From positions 1 through 35,345 of the IMG/VR virus record IMGVR_UViG_3300028654_000005: 35,345 nt of DNA. One strand, given 5' to 3'. Positions 21,532 through 28,954 of this stretch are shown piece by piece (position 1 is the stretch's first letter; each line of letters begins with the position of its first letter). Origin of the DNA: a virus. The translations under genes were made by a program, and so were the position numbers. Under the pieces are notes generated by a model. That model did not search any database. It had not been told where the DNA came from and saw only the letters and a program-made list of their open reading frames with translations.

Positions 21532-23040
21532 CTATACCCAACTGACACCTGGCACCGGCATCTTTTTCATCTGCCATGCGATTGATCGTGATAAAACTCT
21601 GTCATCATGTTTTCCTTTCGGCGCCTCTGCCTTGTTGTTGTCGTTGTAAATCATGTTTATGAGCTCATCCTGGGCCTCCGGGTATGATTCTATCAAGTCT
21701 CCCTTTCGGTACATCTCCTCGAGGTTTGATATCATGATGTTTCTGTTCTCCCCGGTGTTCCATTCCCGGTGTTTCACATGTAACTCTTTCGCCTTTTGAA
21801 TGTGCGCTACTCCGAGTCCGTTCTTTTCTATCGCAAGAAGTATATTGAACTCCTTACAAATCTTTGCAACCCTGGACCAGAAAACATCTATCGGGTCCGT
21901 GCATGTGATCTCGAATATGACTGCCGACTTTCCGGTATCCATATCTGAATCAATGACTGAGAAACAATGATTGTCTCCTCCCTCGTTTCCCTCTGCACAG
22001 TCTACCGCTCCGTATAATCTTTTCTTTTTAAATGCAATTTTCTTTTCATTGTCCCATTTATTTCGTATGCACCATGCATCGAAATCATCCAGTCTGATTT
22101 TTCTACTCGTATCAAGTATCACTCCCGAGAATACAGTCCTGCCAGTCTTTAAGAAACAACTGACATCGTCCTCCGGGTATTCCTGATAAAAGTTTTGTCC
22201 CTTGTCCCATATTTTATATCGTCTCCATTTGAGCATGCCGACTGTTACATCGATATCCCATTCTTCCTTTGCTCTTTTTAAAAGTCTTTTTTCTTCTTCT
22301 GTAATTATTTTATTAAAATCTTCATCACTCATCTTGACCATTTCCTGCACGCTCACGGAAAGCCCGGCGCGTTCTTTTTCATTAAAATGTGTCACATCAA
22401 ATTCATCGTTCATAAACCAAGGTATAAAAATTGGAGTGTAAGATGATAGTCCTGCTTTTGCTTTTTGCCATCTATCGTAAAACTCTCCACGTCCGTTCGG
22501 TGTAGTCTCAACATCTATCTGTCCGAACTCTGTTGCCTCTTCGATACCATTTAAAATTCTTTCAAGTTCTGCATAAAACGCGGCCTCAGATAAATGCGCC
22601 CGGTCGATTGTATCTCCACGGCCAAATGCTTTTGATCCTGCAGTACCTACGAAGTATGAGCTGTTCGTTCTTGGAAATCCTATCTCGGTCTTTGAGTTTA
22701 TTGATATCGTTGGCTTGGGTTCCATGTTCTCTGCAAACGCTCTCACGCTCGCAAAAAGTCTCTTAGTCGCCTCCTTTTCGTGAGAAATGATAACCGCATT
22801 GGTTGGCTTTCTCAAGCAGTCTACAGTCTGATCTGCATCTATAATTTTACTTAGTCCCCCCTGGCGAAACTTGAGTATCAGATTTCGTCTCGTTCTTTTC
22901 ATCCAGTAATAAAGTTGCACCCGGTTCAATACGAACGGGACCGTCTGTCCCCTCTTGTTTCTTATCTTGAAGTTCCTCTCTATTATTGTCCTTGAGTTCC
23001 ACTCCTGTTTTTGTTGTGTCGATGATTTCATATAATTCAT
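21532..23040 (-). CDS. terL: terminase large subunit
   Basis: A 502-residue DNA-packaging motor. The N-terminal ATPase has an RGQTVPFVLNRVQ entry (30-42), a Walker A-like LKFRQGGLSKII (56-67) and a Walker B/catalytic Glu region DRAHLSEAAF (146-155). The C-terminal RNase H-like nuclease shows Asp347 in YGAVDCAEGNEGGDN, EKNGLG (404-409) and the final Asp pair in KHDDRV (477-482). The start at 23040 (or ATG at 23031) lies 194 bases inside the terminase small gene. Conserved N-terminal sequence begins before the next internal Met, so the overlap is real. A terminator follows the stop codon. Confidence 0.95.
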   Translation of the reverse strand: MNYMKSSTQQKQEWNSRTIIERNFKIRNKRGQTVPFVLNRVQLYYWMKRTRRNLILKFRQGGLSKIIDADQTVDCLRKPTNAVIISHEKEATKRLFASVRAFAENMEPKPTISINSKTEIGFPRTNSSYFVGTAGSKAFGRGDTIDRAHLSEAAFYAELERILNGIEEATEFGQIDVETTPNGRGEFYDRWQKAKAGLSSYTPIFIPWFMNDEFDVTHFNEKERAGLSVSVQEMVKMSDEDFNKIITEEEKRLLKRAKEEWDIDVTVGMLKWRRYKIWDKGQNFYQEYPEDDVSCFLKTGRTVFSGVILDTSRKIRLDDFDAWCIRNKWDNEKKIAFKKKRLYGAVDCAEGNEGGDNHCFSVIDSDMDTGKSAVIFEITCTDPIDVFWSRVAKICKEFNILLAIEKNGLGVAHIQKAKELHVKHREWNTGENRNIMISNLEEMYRKGDLIESYPEAQDELINMIYNDNNKAEAPKGKHDDRVLSRSIAWQMKKMPVPGVSWV

Positions 23041-23533
23041 TTGTGTCTTTCCATTCTCCCTCTAATATTAAATCCTCTATACTTTTTTCTCCGGCTTTCG
23101 GAGCCACGACCTTTATTTTCGGCATGTAGAGAGGATGTCTCCTATCTAAAAAATATCTGATTGCGCTCACGTCTCCTTTTAATACTGCCTGATTGAGTTG
23201 CTGTTCTACATCATTCAATTTGTCTTCAAAACTTGCCCTTATTTTTTGATTAAAAACTGGGTCTCTTTTTAACCATTCATAGTATGTATCCCTACTGATA
23301 TCTACCTTGTCGCATGTCGCTCCTATTGAGCCAAGTGTTTTCTTGTAGAATGTAATAAACAAGTCTTTTTTTACTCTCGTTCTCTCTTGCTCTTTCTGTT
23401 CCGGGGTTGTAATGTTTGAGCCATCTAATAACTCTTTTTTGTCGGATTTTGTCGGATTTAGTAAGTCATTTTTAACCCCAGTGTCTGCTGAGGTTTTAAC
23501 TGCGTATGTCATTGTCTTTTCTATTTTGCTCAT
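22847..23533 (-). CDS. terS: terminase small subunit (helix-turn-helix type)
   Basis: A 228-residue protein. Residues 55-95 form a phBC6A51-like helix-turn-helix (RVKKDLFITFYKKTLGSIGA, then CDKVDISRDTYYEWLKRDPV), followed by a helical oligomerisation region (NDVEQQLNQAVLKGDVSAIR, RYFLDRRHPLYMP). The C-terminal ~64 residues are low-complexity and charged, and are encoded in the same DNA as the start of terL in another frame. It should recognise packaging sites and recruit the large subunit. The start overlaps the upstream stop as ATGA. Confidence 0.85.
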   Translation of the reverse strand: MSKIEKTMTYAVKTSADTGVKNDLLNPTKSDKKELLDGSNITTPEQKEQERTRVKKDLFITFYKKTLGSIGATCDKVDISRDTYYEWLKRDPVFNQKIRASFEDKLNDVEQQLNQAVLKGDVSAIRYFLDRRHPLYMPKIKVVAPKAGEKSIEDLILEGEWKDTNELYEIIDTTKTGVELKDNNREELQDKKQEGTDGPVRIEPGATLLLDEKNETKSDTQVSPGGTK

Positions 23534-23835
23534 TGCCTTGAATCAATTAAATAACTATTTTCTCCTTGATTGTTTACCCTGAAACCTGTGCTTTTTAATT
23601 CATCCCTGATTCTGTCTGACACTATGTAATCTTTCAGTCTCCTTGCCTCTACATATTTCTGAAACAACCTATCTGCATTTTCTCTTCTCTCTTTTAGTAT
23701 CATCTCTATCCTTTCCTTGTTTGCCTTTACGTATTCATCTGCTTTTCTCCGGGCATTTATATTATGCGGGATGTTTTTGATATCTCTTATTTTATTCAAC
23801 CACCACCATTTTGTGAAATACCATTGTATTCTCAT
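23530..23835 (-). CDS. small basic protein with cysteinyl-tRNA-synthetase-tail-like motif
   Basis: A 101-residue, highly basic helical protein. Residues ~65-90 (EARRLKDYIVSDRIRDELKS, then TGFRV) closely resemble the C-terminal helical motif of cysteinyl-tRNA synthetases (ARxxKD--xADxIRDxLxxxGI), which also occurs as a stand-alone module in small phage proteins. No synthetase catalytic domain is present. I chose ATG 23835 instead of an in-frame GTG at 23844, because the latter lies inside the tRNA-like element that ends at 23837. The motif may bind RNA, and the adjacency to a tRNA-like element is striking. Function unknown. Confidence 0.65.
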   Translation of the reverse strand: MRIQWYFTKWWWLNKIRDIKNIPHNINARRKADEYVKANKERIEMILKERRENADRLFQKYVEARRLKDYIVSDRIRDELKSTGFRVNNQGENSYLIDSRQ

Positions 23836-23836
23836 G

Positions 23837-23997
23837 TGGCCCACTTGGGAATCGAACCCATTATCTCCCGTTTACAGTCCCAAGGTCGTTGGGCGGGTGC
23901 TCTTGATACAGTTGGGCGCTTATCTTCCTTAGGTGGAGGGGGCGTTTTAAACTCCCTATTCACTACCACTGAATCGTTACCATTGAGCTACTGGGCC
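23837..23997 (-). tRNA. composite tRNA-like element, non-canonical (decayed, nested or intron-containing)
   Basis: On the minus strand the element starts GGCCCAGTAGCTCAATGGTA and ends with a normal T-arm, TGGG-TTCGATT-CCCA (23860-23846), and TGGGCC-A. The 5' GGCCCA (23997-23992) pairs with this TGGGCC. GCTC (23988-23985) pairs with GAGC (23902-23899) as a D-stem, but 82 bases lie between, and CCCG/CGGG (23897-23894, 23870-23867) encloses 23 bases ending CTGTAAA, a Tyr-GUA-like loop. The large insert holds a D-arm-like ATTCA-GTGGTAG-TGAAT and an anticodon-like GGGAG-TTTAAAA-CGCCC (Leu UAA-like). At 161 nt it is twice a normal tRNA. It abuts small genes on both sides. Whether it makes a functional tRNA is open. 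Confidence 0.45.
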
Positions 23998-24000
23998 ATA

Positions 24001-24078
24001 TTATTTTACCTCCGCCCTGCACTTCTTACAAATACCTTGCTTAGTTTTCCTATCTCTTTTGCATTTGATACATCTCAT
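24001..24078 (-). CDS. 25-residue zinc-knuckle-like peptide
   Basis: A short frame starting MRCIKCKRDRKTK. It has two CxxC pairs (C3/C6 and C17/C20) separated by a basic loop, exactly the shape of a minimal zinc ribbon. Its ATG overlaps the stop of the 78-residue gene as ATGA, and it ends three bases before the tRNA-like element. The paired cysteines and the coupling make it likely to be a real gene despite its size. Nucleic-acid binding is plausible from the charge. Confidence 0.55.
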   Translation of the reverse strand: MRCIKCKRDRKTKQGICKKCRAEVK

Positions 24079-24311
24079 ATTCTTCGTCCGTGTGATTTTT
24101 CTAAATAAAATCTTGACTCCATTTCTACATATGCATCAAGTATAAATCTATCCATTTTATAAACTGAAAGCATATATAGTTTTGGTATTATTCCCTCAAC
24201 ACTGATTGTGTACTTTAAAAGTTCGTCAACTACTTTTCCACTCCAGTCTTTTACATGTTCCGGGTTTTTTATAGTCTCTATTTTTTCTACTGTGTAATTT
24301 GGTACTATCAT
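24075..24311 (-). CDS. hypothetical protein, 78 residues
   Basis: Not recognised. A mixed alpha/beta soluble protein starting MIVPNYTVEKIETIKNPEHV. It is coupled by 4-nt overlaps to the C5-like methyltransferase gene before it and to the 25-residue peptide gene after it. No motif seen. Confidence 0.6.
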   Translation of the reverse strand: MIVPNYTVEKIETIKNPEHVKDWSGKVVDELLKYTISVEGIIPKLYMLSVYKMDRFILDAYVEMESRFYLEKSHGRRI

Positions 24312-24967
24312 TTGTTTGTTTTAAAAAATGCTCGAGCAAATCCCTCAGGGGTTATTGCTCTTACTGCGGCACGTCTTTCGCCCGTCGACTTCAAGCGTTC
24401 TTTTATGTATTCCGGGATAACTGGATTGGTCCATCTTCGGTCTATTTCTGCATGGTCCACATCCGGCTTTATTTTTACTGTTGGCGTTGGATAGTTGAAG
24501 TGTCCCCATATGTCCGTTGACTTCACATGGTATCCGCCAAATTGCCATTGATAAAATCTGAATGTTGGCTTTCCTATAAATCTTCTTAGATGCCCGGTTG
24601 GATTTTCCATGGCCCAGAATTTCAAGCCCCCCCCTATGACACATGCGCGTATGATCTGCTCACATGCTGATATTATCTCCATTGCGCCTTTATAATCTCT
24701 CGGAGTCTTTGCTGTCGTCCGGGCGAATGAGAATTGCGTACAAGGTGGCGCGGCCAGGATTCCGTAAACGTCTTTAATTTTTATATGTGATTCGTGATAT
24801 TTATTTTCAGGCCTACCAGTGAATATTATCTTGTTTTTTTCTATGTATGTTTCAAGGATATTAAAATCCGGTAGTGTAATGTTTATCACTTTATATCCGG
24901 CATCTTCGTATGGTTTGCTCCATGCTCCTGTGCCACCGCATAAATCTAAAATGATTTTTTTCTTCAT
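24308..24967 (-). CDS. C5-cytosine-methyltransferase-like protein
   Basis: A 219-residue SAM-dependent methyltransferase. Motif I is LDLCGGTG (7-14). The catalytic PPC loop is AAPPCTQFSFART (72-84, Cys76), and ENPTGHL (121-127) corresponds to the ENV/ENP motif. The end (ITPEGFARAFF) resembles the SAM-closing motif X region of C5 enzymes. It is short, with almost no target-recognition domain, so it may need a partner or act on modified pyrimidines or other substrates. I chose ATG 24967, which overlaps the upstream methyltransferase stop as ATGA, rather than the upstream in-frame start at 25003. Probably modifies phage or host DNA. Confidence 0.8.
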   Translation of the reverse strand: MKKKIILDLCGGTGAWSKPYEDAGYKVINITLPDFNILETYIEKNKIIFTGRPENKYHESHIKIKDVYGILAAPPCTQFSFARTTAKTPRDYKGAMEIISACEQIIRACVIGGGLKFWAMENPTGHLRRFIGKPTFRFYQWQFGGYHVKSTDIWGHFNYPTPTVKIKPDVDHAEIDRRWTNPVIPEYIKERLKSTGERRAAVRAITPEGFARAFFKTNK

Positions 24968-26283
24968 ATCTTTACTGCTTTCTCTCCCGTGAGTTTCTCC
25001 CATCGGTTGATTATTACTTGAACGTACTGCGGATCCAGTTCCATGCCATGACAGATTCGACCTGTTTCTTGTGCGGCAATCAACGTGCTACCGGACCCGA
25101 GGAAAGTATCAAGTACGATTCCACCCCTCAAGCTCGATGCTTTTATTCCTTTCGCACATAACTTAAGTGGTTTCATTGTAGGATGTTCGGCGGATTTTGT
25201 TGGTTTGTTTTCATGCCATATATCTACGCTATCATTTTTTCTGCAAACTTTTCCCTCTACTTGGCCTTTGAGTTTCAAATGATACCCGCCGATTTTTATT
25301 GTGGTCTCTACTCCGTCATACTGCGGTTTCATTTTCTGTAAGTTCTCCCATACGTTGCCCTCGTCTCTCATCCCGGCGAAGTAATGATTTACCAAGTCTC
25401 CATTCCATCCGTAAAGTATCGGCTCATATTGATTCTGCCAGTCTGATCGTGAAAGTGTGAATGTGTTTTTTACCCATATGATAAAACTCTGCCAGTGTCC
25501 GCCGTTCTTTTCGAATACGTCTTTGAGTGAGGCAAGTTCCTTACTCGACATGCAAATGTAAAATGCTCCTACTGTGTTGTCGAGCAAATTCTTTATTGCT
25601 CTATCCATAAAAGTATAGAATTGCTCTGTGCTCATCTTGTCGTTCTTGATGCCCTCGCGCTTGTTTTGATTCTCCGAGTTCATTGATCCTTGATAGTCGA
25701 CGTTGTAAGGCGGATCTGTAAAAACCATGTTTGCTTTTACCCCCCCCATGAGTTTTTTTACATCTTCTTCTTTAGTTGCATCTCCGCACATGATCGTGTG
25801 TTCTCCGAGTTTGTACATCTCTCCGTACTGTATTTTTGTACCGGATGTTTTTACAAGTTCGGTTTCCAAATCAAAATCTTTGTCCTCGACGTTCACACCA
25901 TCGAATATGTCTGTGAGTTCTTCCTTACTGAATCCTACGCCCTCGAGCAGTTCCGGGTCCCATTCCAAAAGTTTTGAGTCATCCCATTCTCCGGTATTTT
26001 TATTCAAGCGAATGTTGAGTCTCATCTCTTCTTCGAGATTCAAATTTCTTGATGGTACACGCACGTCGATTTCTTCAATCTGTAAGTCTGCATATATTGA
26101 AACTCTTTGATGTCCTCCGATGAGTTTGTTGTCGGTGTTTATTACTACTGGTTCGACTTCTGAAAATTCTTTGATTGATGCTATCAAGTCCGCCCGGGCT
26201 TTCTCGGATAGTTTTCTTGGGTTGTATTCTGCAGGAATGAGGTCAACAACTTTTCTTTTTTCTGTTCGCCAGGTTATCTTCAT
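24964..26283 (-). CDS. ParB-N domain fused to N4/N6 DNA methyltransferase
   Basis: A 439-residue protein. Residues 1-100 carry a ParB/sulfiredoxin-type domain (AEYNPRKLSEKARADLIASI, VINTDNKLIGGHQRV). The rest is an amino-methyltransferase of the beta order: TDPPYNVDY (189-197) comes first, and the SAM-binding LDTFLGSGSTLIAAQETGR lies near the C-terminus, followed by ELDPQYVQVIINRW. The target would be adenine N6 or cytosine N4. This fusion is widespread in phages and is thought to help evade host restriction. It is coupled to the C5-like gene, so both marks may be installed together. Confidence 0.92.
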   Translation of the reverse strand: MKITWRTEKRKVVDLIPAEYNPRKLSEKARADLIASIKEFSEVEPVVINTDNKLIGGHQRVSIYADLQIEEIDVRVPSRNLNLEEEMRLNIRLNKNTGEWDDSKLLEWDPELLEGVGFSKEELTDIFDGVNVEDKDFDLETELVKTSGTKIQYGEMYKLGEHTIMCGDATKEEDVKKLMGGVKANMVFTDPPYNVDYQGSMNSENQNKREGIKNDKMSTEQFYTFMDRAIKNLLDNTVGAFYICMSSKELASLKDVFEKNGGHWQSFIIWVKNTFTLSRSDWQNQYEPILYGWNGDLVNHYFAGMRDEGNVWENLQKMKPQYDGVETTIKIGGYHLKLKGQVEGKVCRKNDSVDIWHENKPTKSAEHPTMKPLKLCAKGIKASSLRGGIVLDTFLGSGSTLIAAQETGRICHGMELDPQYVQVIINRWEKLTGEKAVKI

Positions 26284-26285
26284 TT

Positions 26286-26663
26286 TTATTTGATTTTTAA
26301 TAGTTGCTTAAGCAATCCGATTGTAGTGTTGAGCGCATCCATAACTTTTGTTTGCAAAAATGTGACTGCTTTTTCTACGACTCCGATTCTTGTTTCTACC
26401 GCCTGGACTTTTATATCCGTGTTGGTTATTTGACTCTGCAAAGCACTCACAGTTTCTATCTGTGGTTGTAAATTTTGCACGTTGTTGATCTGCGCTTGCA
26501 GTTGTCCGTTCAATGTTTTTAAATCATCTATCTGCTTTTGCATTGCAGACATCTGCCCATTGATTACGTTTACACTTGTTAGGAGTTGGTCGATGGTCCC
26601 GGCATGTGCTGTGCCTGTCATCAAAAACGTTAATAAAACTATTACGCCAGTTATTTTTTTCAT
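26286..26663 (-). CDS. secreted coiled-coil protein with signal peptide
   Basis: A 125-residue protein. MKKITGVIVLLTFLMTGTAHA is a typical signal peptide with an AHA cleavage site. Residues 26-110 form repeated heptads rich in Gln, Leu, Val and Asn (MSAMQKQIDDLKTLNGQLQA and so on), a probable trimeric or dimeric coiled coil. The start is at 26663, not at the upstream in-frame ATG at 26717, because the -10 promoter box lies between the two and the downstream start has the AAAAATCATG context. It would be exported from the host cell. A role in superinfection exclusion or surface modification is speculative. Confidence 0.7.
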   Translation of the reverse strand: MKKITGVIVLLTFLMTGTAHAGTIDQLLTSVNVINGQMSAMQKQIDDLKTLNGQLQAQINNVQNLQPQIETVSALQSQITNTDIKVQAVETRIGVVEKAVTFLQTKVMDALNTTIGLLKQLLKIK

Positions 26664-26700
26664 GATTTTTGTTTGATAATTAACCTTTACTAATATCCTT

Positions 26701-26729
26701 ATTATATACCCTTTCATATAGGAAGTCTA
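26701..26729 (-). promoter_or_regulatory. sigma70-type promoter for the secreted protein and methyltransferase operon
   Basis: On the minus strand: -35 TAGACT (26729-26724), 17-base spacer, -10 TATAAT (26706-26701). Expected transcription start is about 26694, giving a leader of about 30 nt to the ATG at 26663. It starts a transcription unit of the exported protein, methyltransferases, small genes, tRNA-like element and terminase. Confidence 0.7.
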
Positions 26730-26730
26730 C

Positions 26731-27624
26731 TCAGTCAAGTTTCCACAAACCCCTTAGTTTTGGCTCGTCTTTTAGTTCCTCAATTACGTCTGCAGTGATG
26801 ATGTCTCCTGGGTTAAATGTCTTGGACCCGTGTATAAATGTTTTGATTGCGTGATATCTCATTTTTTGCATACTACGTCCGGGAAGTGTCCACTCTCCTT
26901 GGCCCTCATCCATTTCGAACACTGATGGCTTTGTAAATTTCCTACCTACCCATTCTCTAAAATCATCCTCGGCCACCAGTCCGTCGTTTATCGACATGAT
27001 CTCCCGATTCTCTTTTACTTGATATGCAAATTCTGCGATATTCATCGCTTTAAAATCTATTACTTCTTTTGGTTCAAGATGCATCATGTTTCCATAGCAA
27101 CTTCGAAGTGAGAACGCTCTACTACTATTTTCTTCTAACATTCCCATAACTGTGAGTAATTTTTCTTTGTTGAATACCATTGGCGCATGTATTTCAAAAT
27201 CTATCGGGTCCTCGAATCCGAGACTAAATAATTTATTTTTTGTATCTATAAGCGACTTGTAATAGTATCCACTTTTTGATGGATGTTTTTCTATCATGTC
27301 TCTCATCATTCCGCGACTATAATTTTCTACTACATCAATCTGTTTTAAAAAGAAAAAGTCATCATTCATCAATACAAAATTTTCGCTTATTCTTTTGTCC
27401 ATACATGCGATCTTATACTTCTTCCTGGCGTTCATGAGTTTGTTTGGAAATGGGTCATCTGCTTTAATGTGAATCACTCCTGTCATCCACTCCGGCTTTT
27501 CTCCTATTATAAAAATGTGTCTATAATTAAAATATCTTTCTACACTTCGAAGTGAGAACCGAATTTCATTGTCGGCCCATCGACTCCCTTTTCCTAATAT
27601 ATAAACTAAGTCTATTTTTTCCAT
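26731..27624 (-). CDS. Stealth-like sugar-phosphate transferase / glycosyltransferase
   Basis: A 297-residue protein starting MEKIDLVYILGKGSRWADNE. Features match the Stealth family (hexose-1-phosphate transferases of capsule synthesis): the initial IDLVYILG (CR1-like), then RSVERYFNYRHIFIIGEKPE and a WMTGVIHIKADDPFPN stretch (CR2-like), and FVLMNDDFFFLKQ. It probably transfers a sugar phosphate or sugar onto a glycan in the cytoplasm. The C-terminal ~50 residues (RYHAIKTFIHGSKTFNPGDI) form a separate small domain. It is the last of four consecutive glycan genes and overlaps the pyruvyl transferase gene by 13 nt. Confidence 0.72.
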   Translation of the reverse strand: MEKIDLVYILGKGSRWADNEIRFSLRSVERYFNYRHIFIIGEKPEWMTGVIHIKADDPFPNKLMNARKKYKIACMDKRISENFVLMNDDFFFLKQIDVVENYSRGMMRDMIEKHPSKSGYYYKSLIDTKNKLFSLGFEDPIDFEIHAPMVFNKEKLLTVMGMLEENSSRAFSLRSCYGNMMHLEPKEVIDFKAMNIAEFAYQVKENREIMSINDGLVAEDDFREWVGRKFTKPSVFEMDEGQGEWTLPGRSMQKMRYHAIKTFIHGSKTFNPGDIITADVIEELKDEPKLRGLWKLD

Positions 27625-28304
27625 GGTAATGCTTTTATTAAATTCTCTTGTATCTCTGCAAGATTTTTTATCGGTTCAATGTCAGTAAAATATTTCTGCT
27701 CGGCTCTTCCGGTACCGAGAAAATAGTCCTGAAATTTGAACTCTCCGCCAATAATGTTATCACTGTATTTTGACCATACTGCCGGGATCCCGTATGCCTC
27801 TGCAATTATTATCCCGTGCAAACTTGATGATATTATTTTCTCACAAGATAGAATTTCGTCAATCACATTTTTCCAGTTTGTCTGTATGTCTATGAAGTGT
27901 TCTCCCTCTTTTACTGGCGCGATTTTTTTATCTACGTAGTGGGGAAGTATCCCGACTTTATATTTCTTTTCAATCTTTGGATTGTATATAAGTGGCAACA
28001 GTAATGCAGGATCTCCGTACACTTCCGGCACGACTGCATTCGATATCAATGCCCTTGTCCTTGGCCCACGTACTGCGAGAAACTTCACGCCTGGTCTTGC
28101 TACTATTTTTTTATTACGTATGCATCCTGTTCCCCACACAAAATCATTTCTTCTTAGTGCTGACATCACACTTCCGACTGCCAACAATTTCCCGGTTTCT
28201 TTTCTTCCGCATAGTTCTACTGGTATTCCAAAATGCTCGAGTATTGGTTTGCTCAATGTGTCTCCTACGTTGTTATTCAAATCATCTAAAAAAAATGTTT
28301 TCAT
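27612..28304 (-). CDS. polysaccharide pyruvyl transferase family protein
   Basis: A 230-residue protein with the family signature: N-terminal NNVGDTLSKPILEHFG (11-26), the GTGCI region, a central FLAVRGPRTRALI, YGDPALLLPLIY, and C-terminal ISSSLHGIIIAEAYGIPAVW (about 155-180), where the SSLHG motif is diagnostic. These enzymes add ketal pyruvate to sugars of surface polysaccharides, giving an acidic group. The start overlaps the previous gene as ATGA. In a phage it could alter the host surface or decorate virion glycans. Confidence 0.85.
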   Translation of the reverse strand: MKTFFLDDLNNNVGDTLSKPILEHFGIPVELCGRKETGKLLAVGSVMSALRRNDFVWGTGCIRNKKIVARPGVKFLAVRGPRTRALISNAVVPEVYGDPALLLPLIYNPKIEKKYKVGILPHYVDKKIAPVKEGEHFIDIQTNWKNVIDEILSCEKIISSSLHGIIIAEAYGIPAVWSKYSDNIIGGEFKFQDYFLGTGRAEQKYFTDIEPIKNLAEIQENLIKALPWKK

Positions 28305-28954
28305 GAGCTTTTTCTACCTTGAAGATGTCTAATCGTTGCAGGATAATTTTGTCCTCCATATTGGCAACCTATCAATTCTTTCTTCGTTAAGTTTCCCTCG
28401 ATGCCTCTTGATCCGGGGAGCAGTCCTATTCGTTCCATTAAATTTTCGAGATAATATTTTCTATCGATGATGTGCGGATTGTTGCTCAAGTTGTCTGTCT
28501 CGCAATACTTCATTCCGTTGCATTCTTTTTCTTCCATCTTAGTTTGCCATTTCATAAGTTCCGGCACGATTTTGTTTTCGTGTTTGCTGAATCTAAAATG
28601 ATACAGTCCTTTTTCTTTCATGACTTCTATGATTTCGTTGAGTGAATGTTTTATCAGGTCACTATGAAATTCCCAATCGTGCTCGAGTTGAAAAAGATAA
28701 TCGGCATCTGATTCGCGTATTGATTTTATATATCCGTCTGACAGACTTTCTGTTGCAATTATTTCGCATTTGAATTGTCTCACAAGATTTCTCCTGTATT
28801 CAGCATGGTTCCTTACGTTTGGATGTGGATCAAGATATATTTTCATCGATACCTGCCCGAATGTTTTTACAAACGACTCATATGTCGCTTTTATTATTTC
28901 TATTTTTGGCGCCGACTTTGTGGCGTTTGAAAAAATTGATAGTTCGATTTTCAT
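28301..28954 (-). CDS. glycosyltransferase-like protein (GT-A, EHDW motif)
   Basis: A 217-residue protein with GT-A features: MKIELSIFSNATKSAPKIEI as the first strand, SIRESDADYLFQLEHDW (78-94), where EHDW takes the place of a DxD motif, and HFRFSKHE. The rest fits a family 2-like transferase lacking membrane segments. ATG overlaps the previous stop (ATGA), and its stop overlaps the pyruvyl transferase start. The acceptor is unknown. Confidence 0.7.
   Translation of the reverse strand: MKIELSIFSNATKSAPKIEIIKATYESFVKTFGQVSMKIYLDPHPNVRNHAEYRRNLVRQFKCEIIATESLSDGYIKSIRESDADYLFQLEHDWEFHSDLIKHSLNEIIEVMKEKGLYHFRFSKHENKIVPELMKWQTKMEEKECNGMKYCETDNLSNNPHIIDRKYYLENLMERIGLLPGSRGIEGNLTKKELIGCQYGGQNYPATIRHLQGRKSS

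Noticed and set aside
23836-23844. Upstream GTG start for the 101-residue protein
   Set aside because: It lies inside the acceptor/T-arm region of the tRNA-like element; the ATG at 23835 directly after the element is more economical.
24968-25003. Longer N-terminus of the C5-like methyltransferase
   Set aside because: The shorter form starts with a strand leading straight into motif I and overlaps the upstream stop as ATGA, like most genes here.
26664-26717. Longer N-terminus of the secreted coiled-coil protein
   Set aside because: It would place the promoter -10 inside the coding sequence and push the signal peptide into the interior of the protein.
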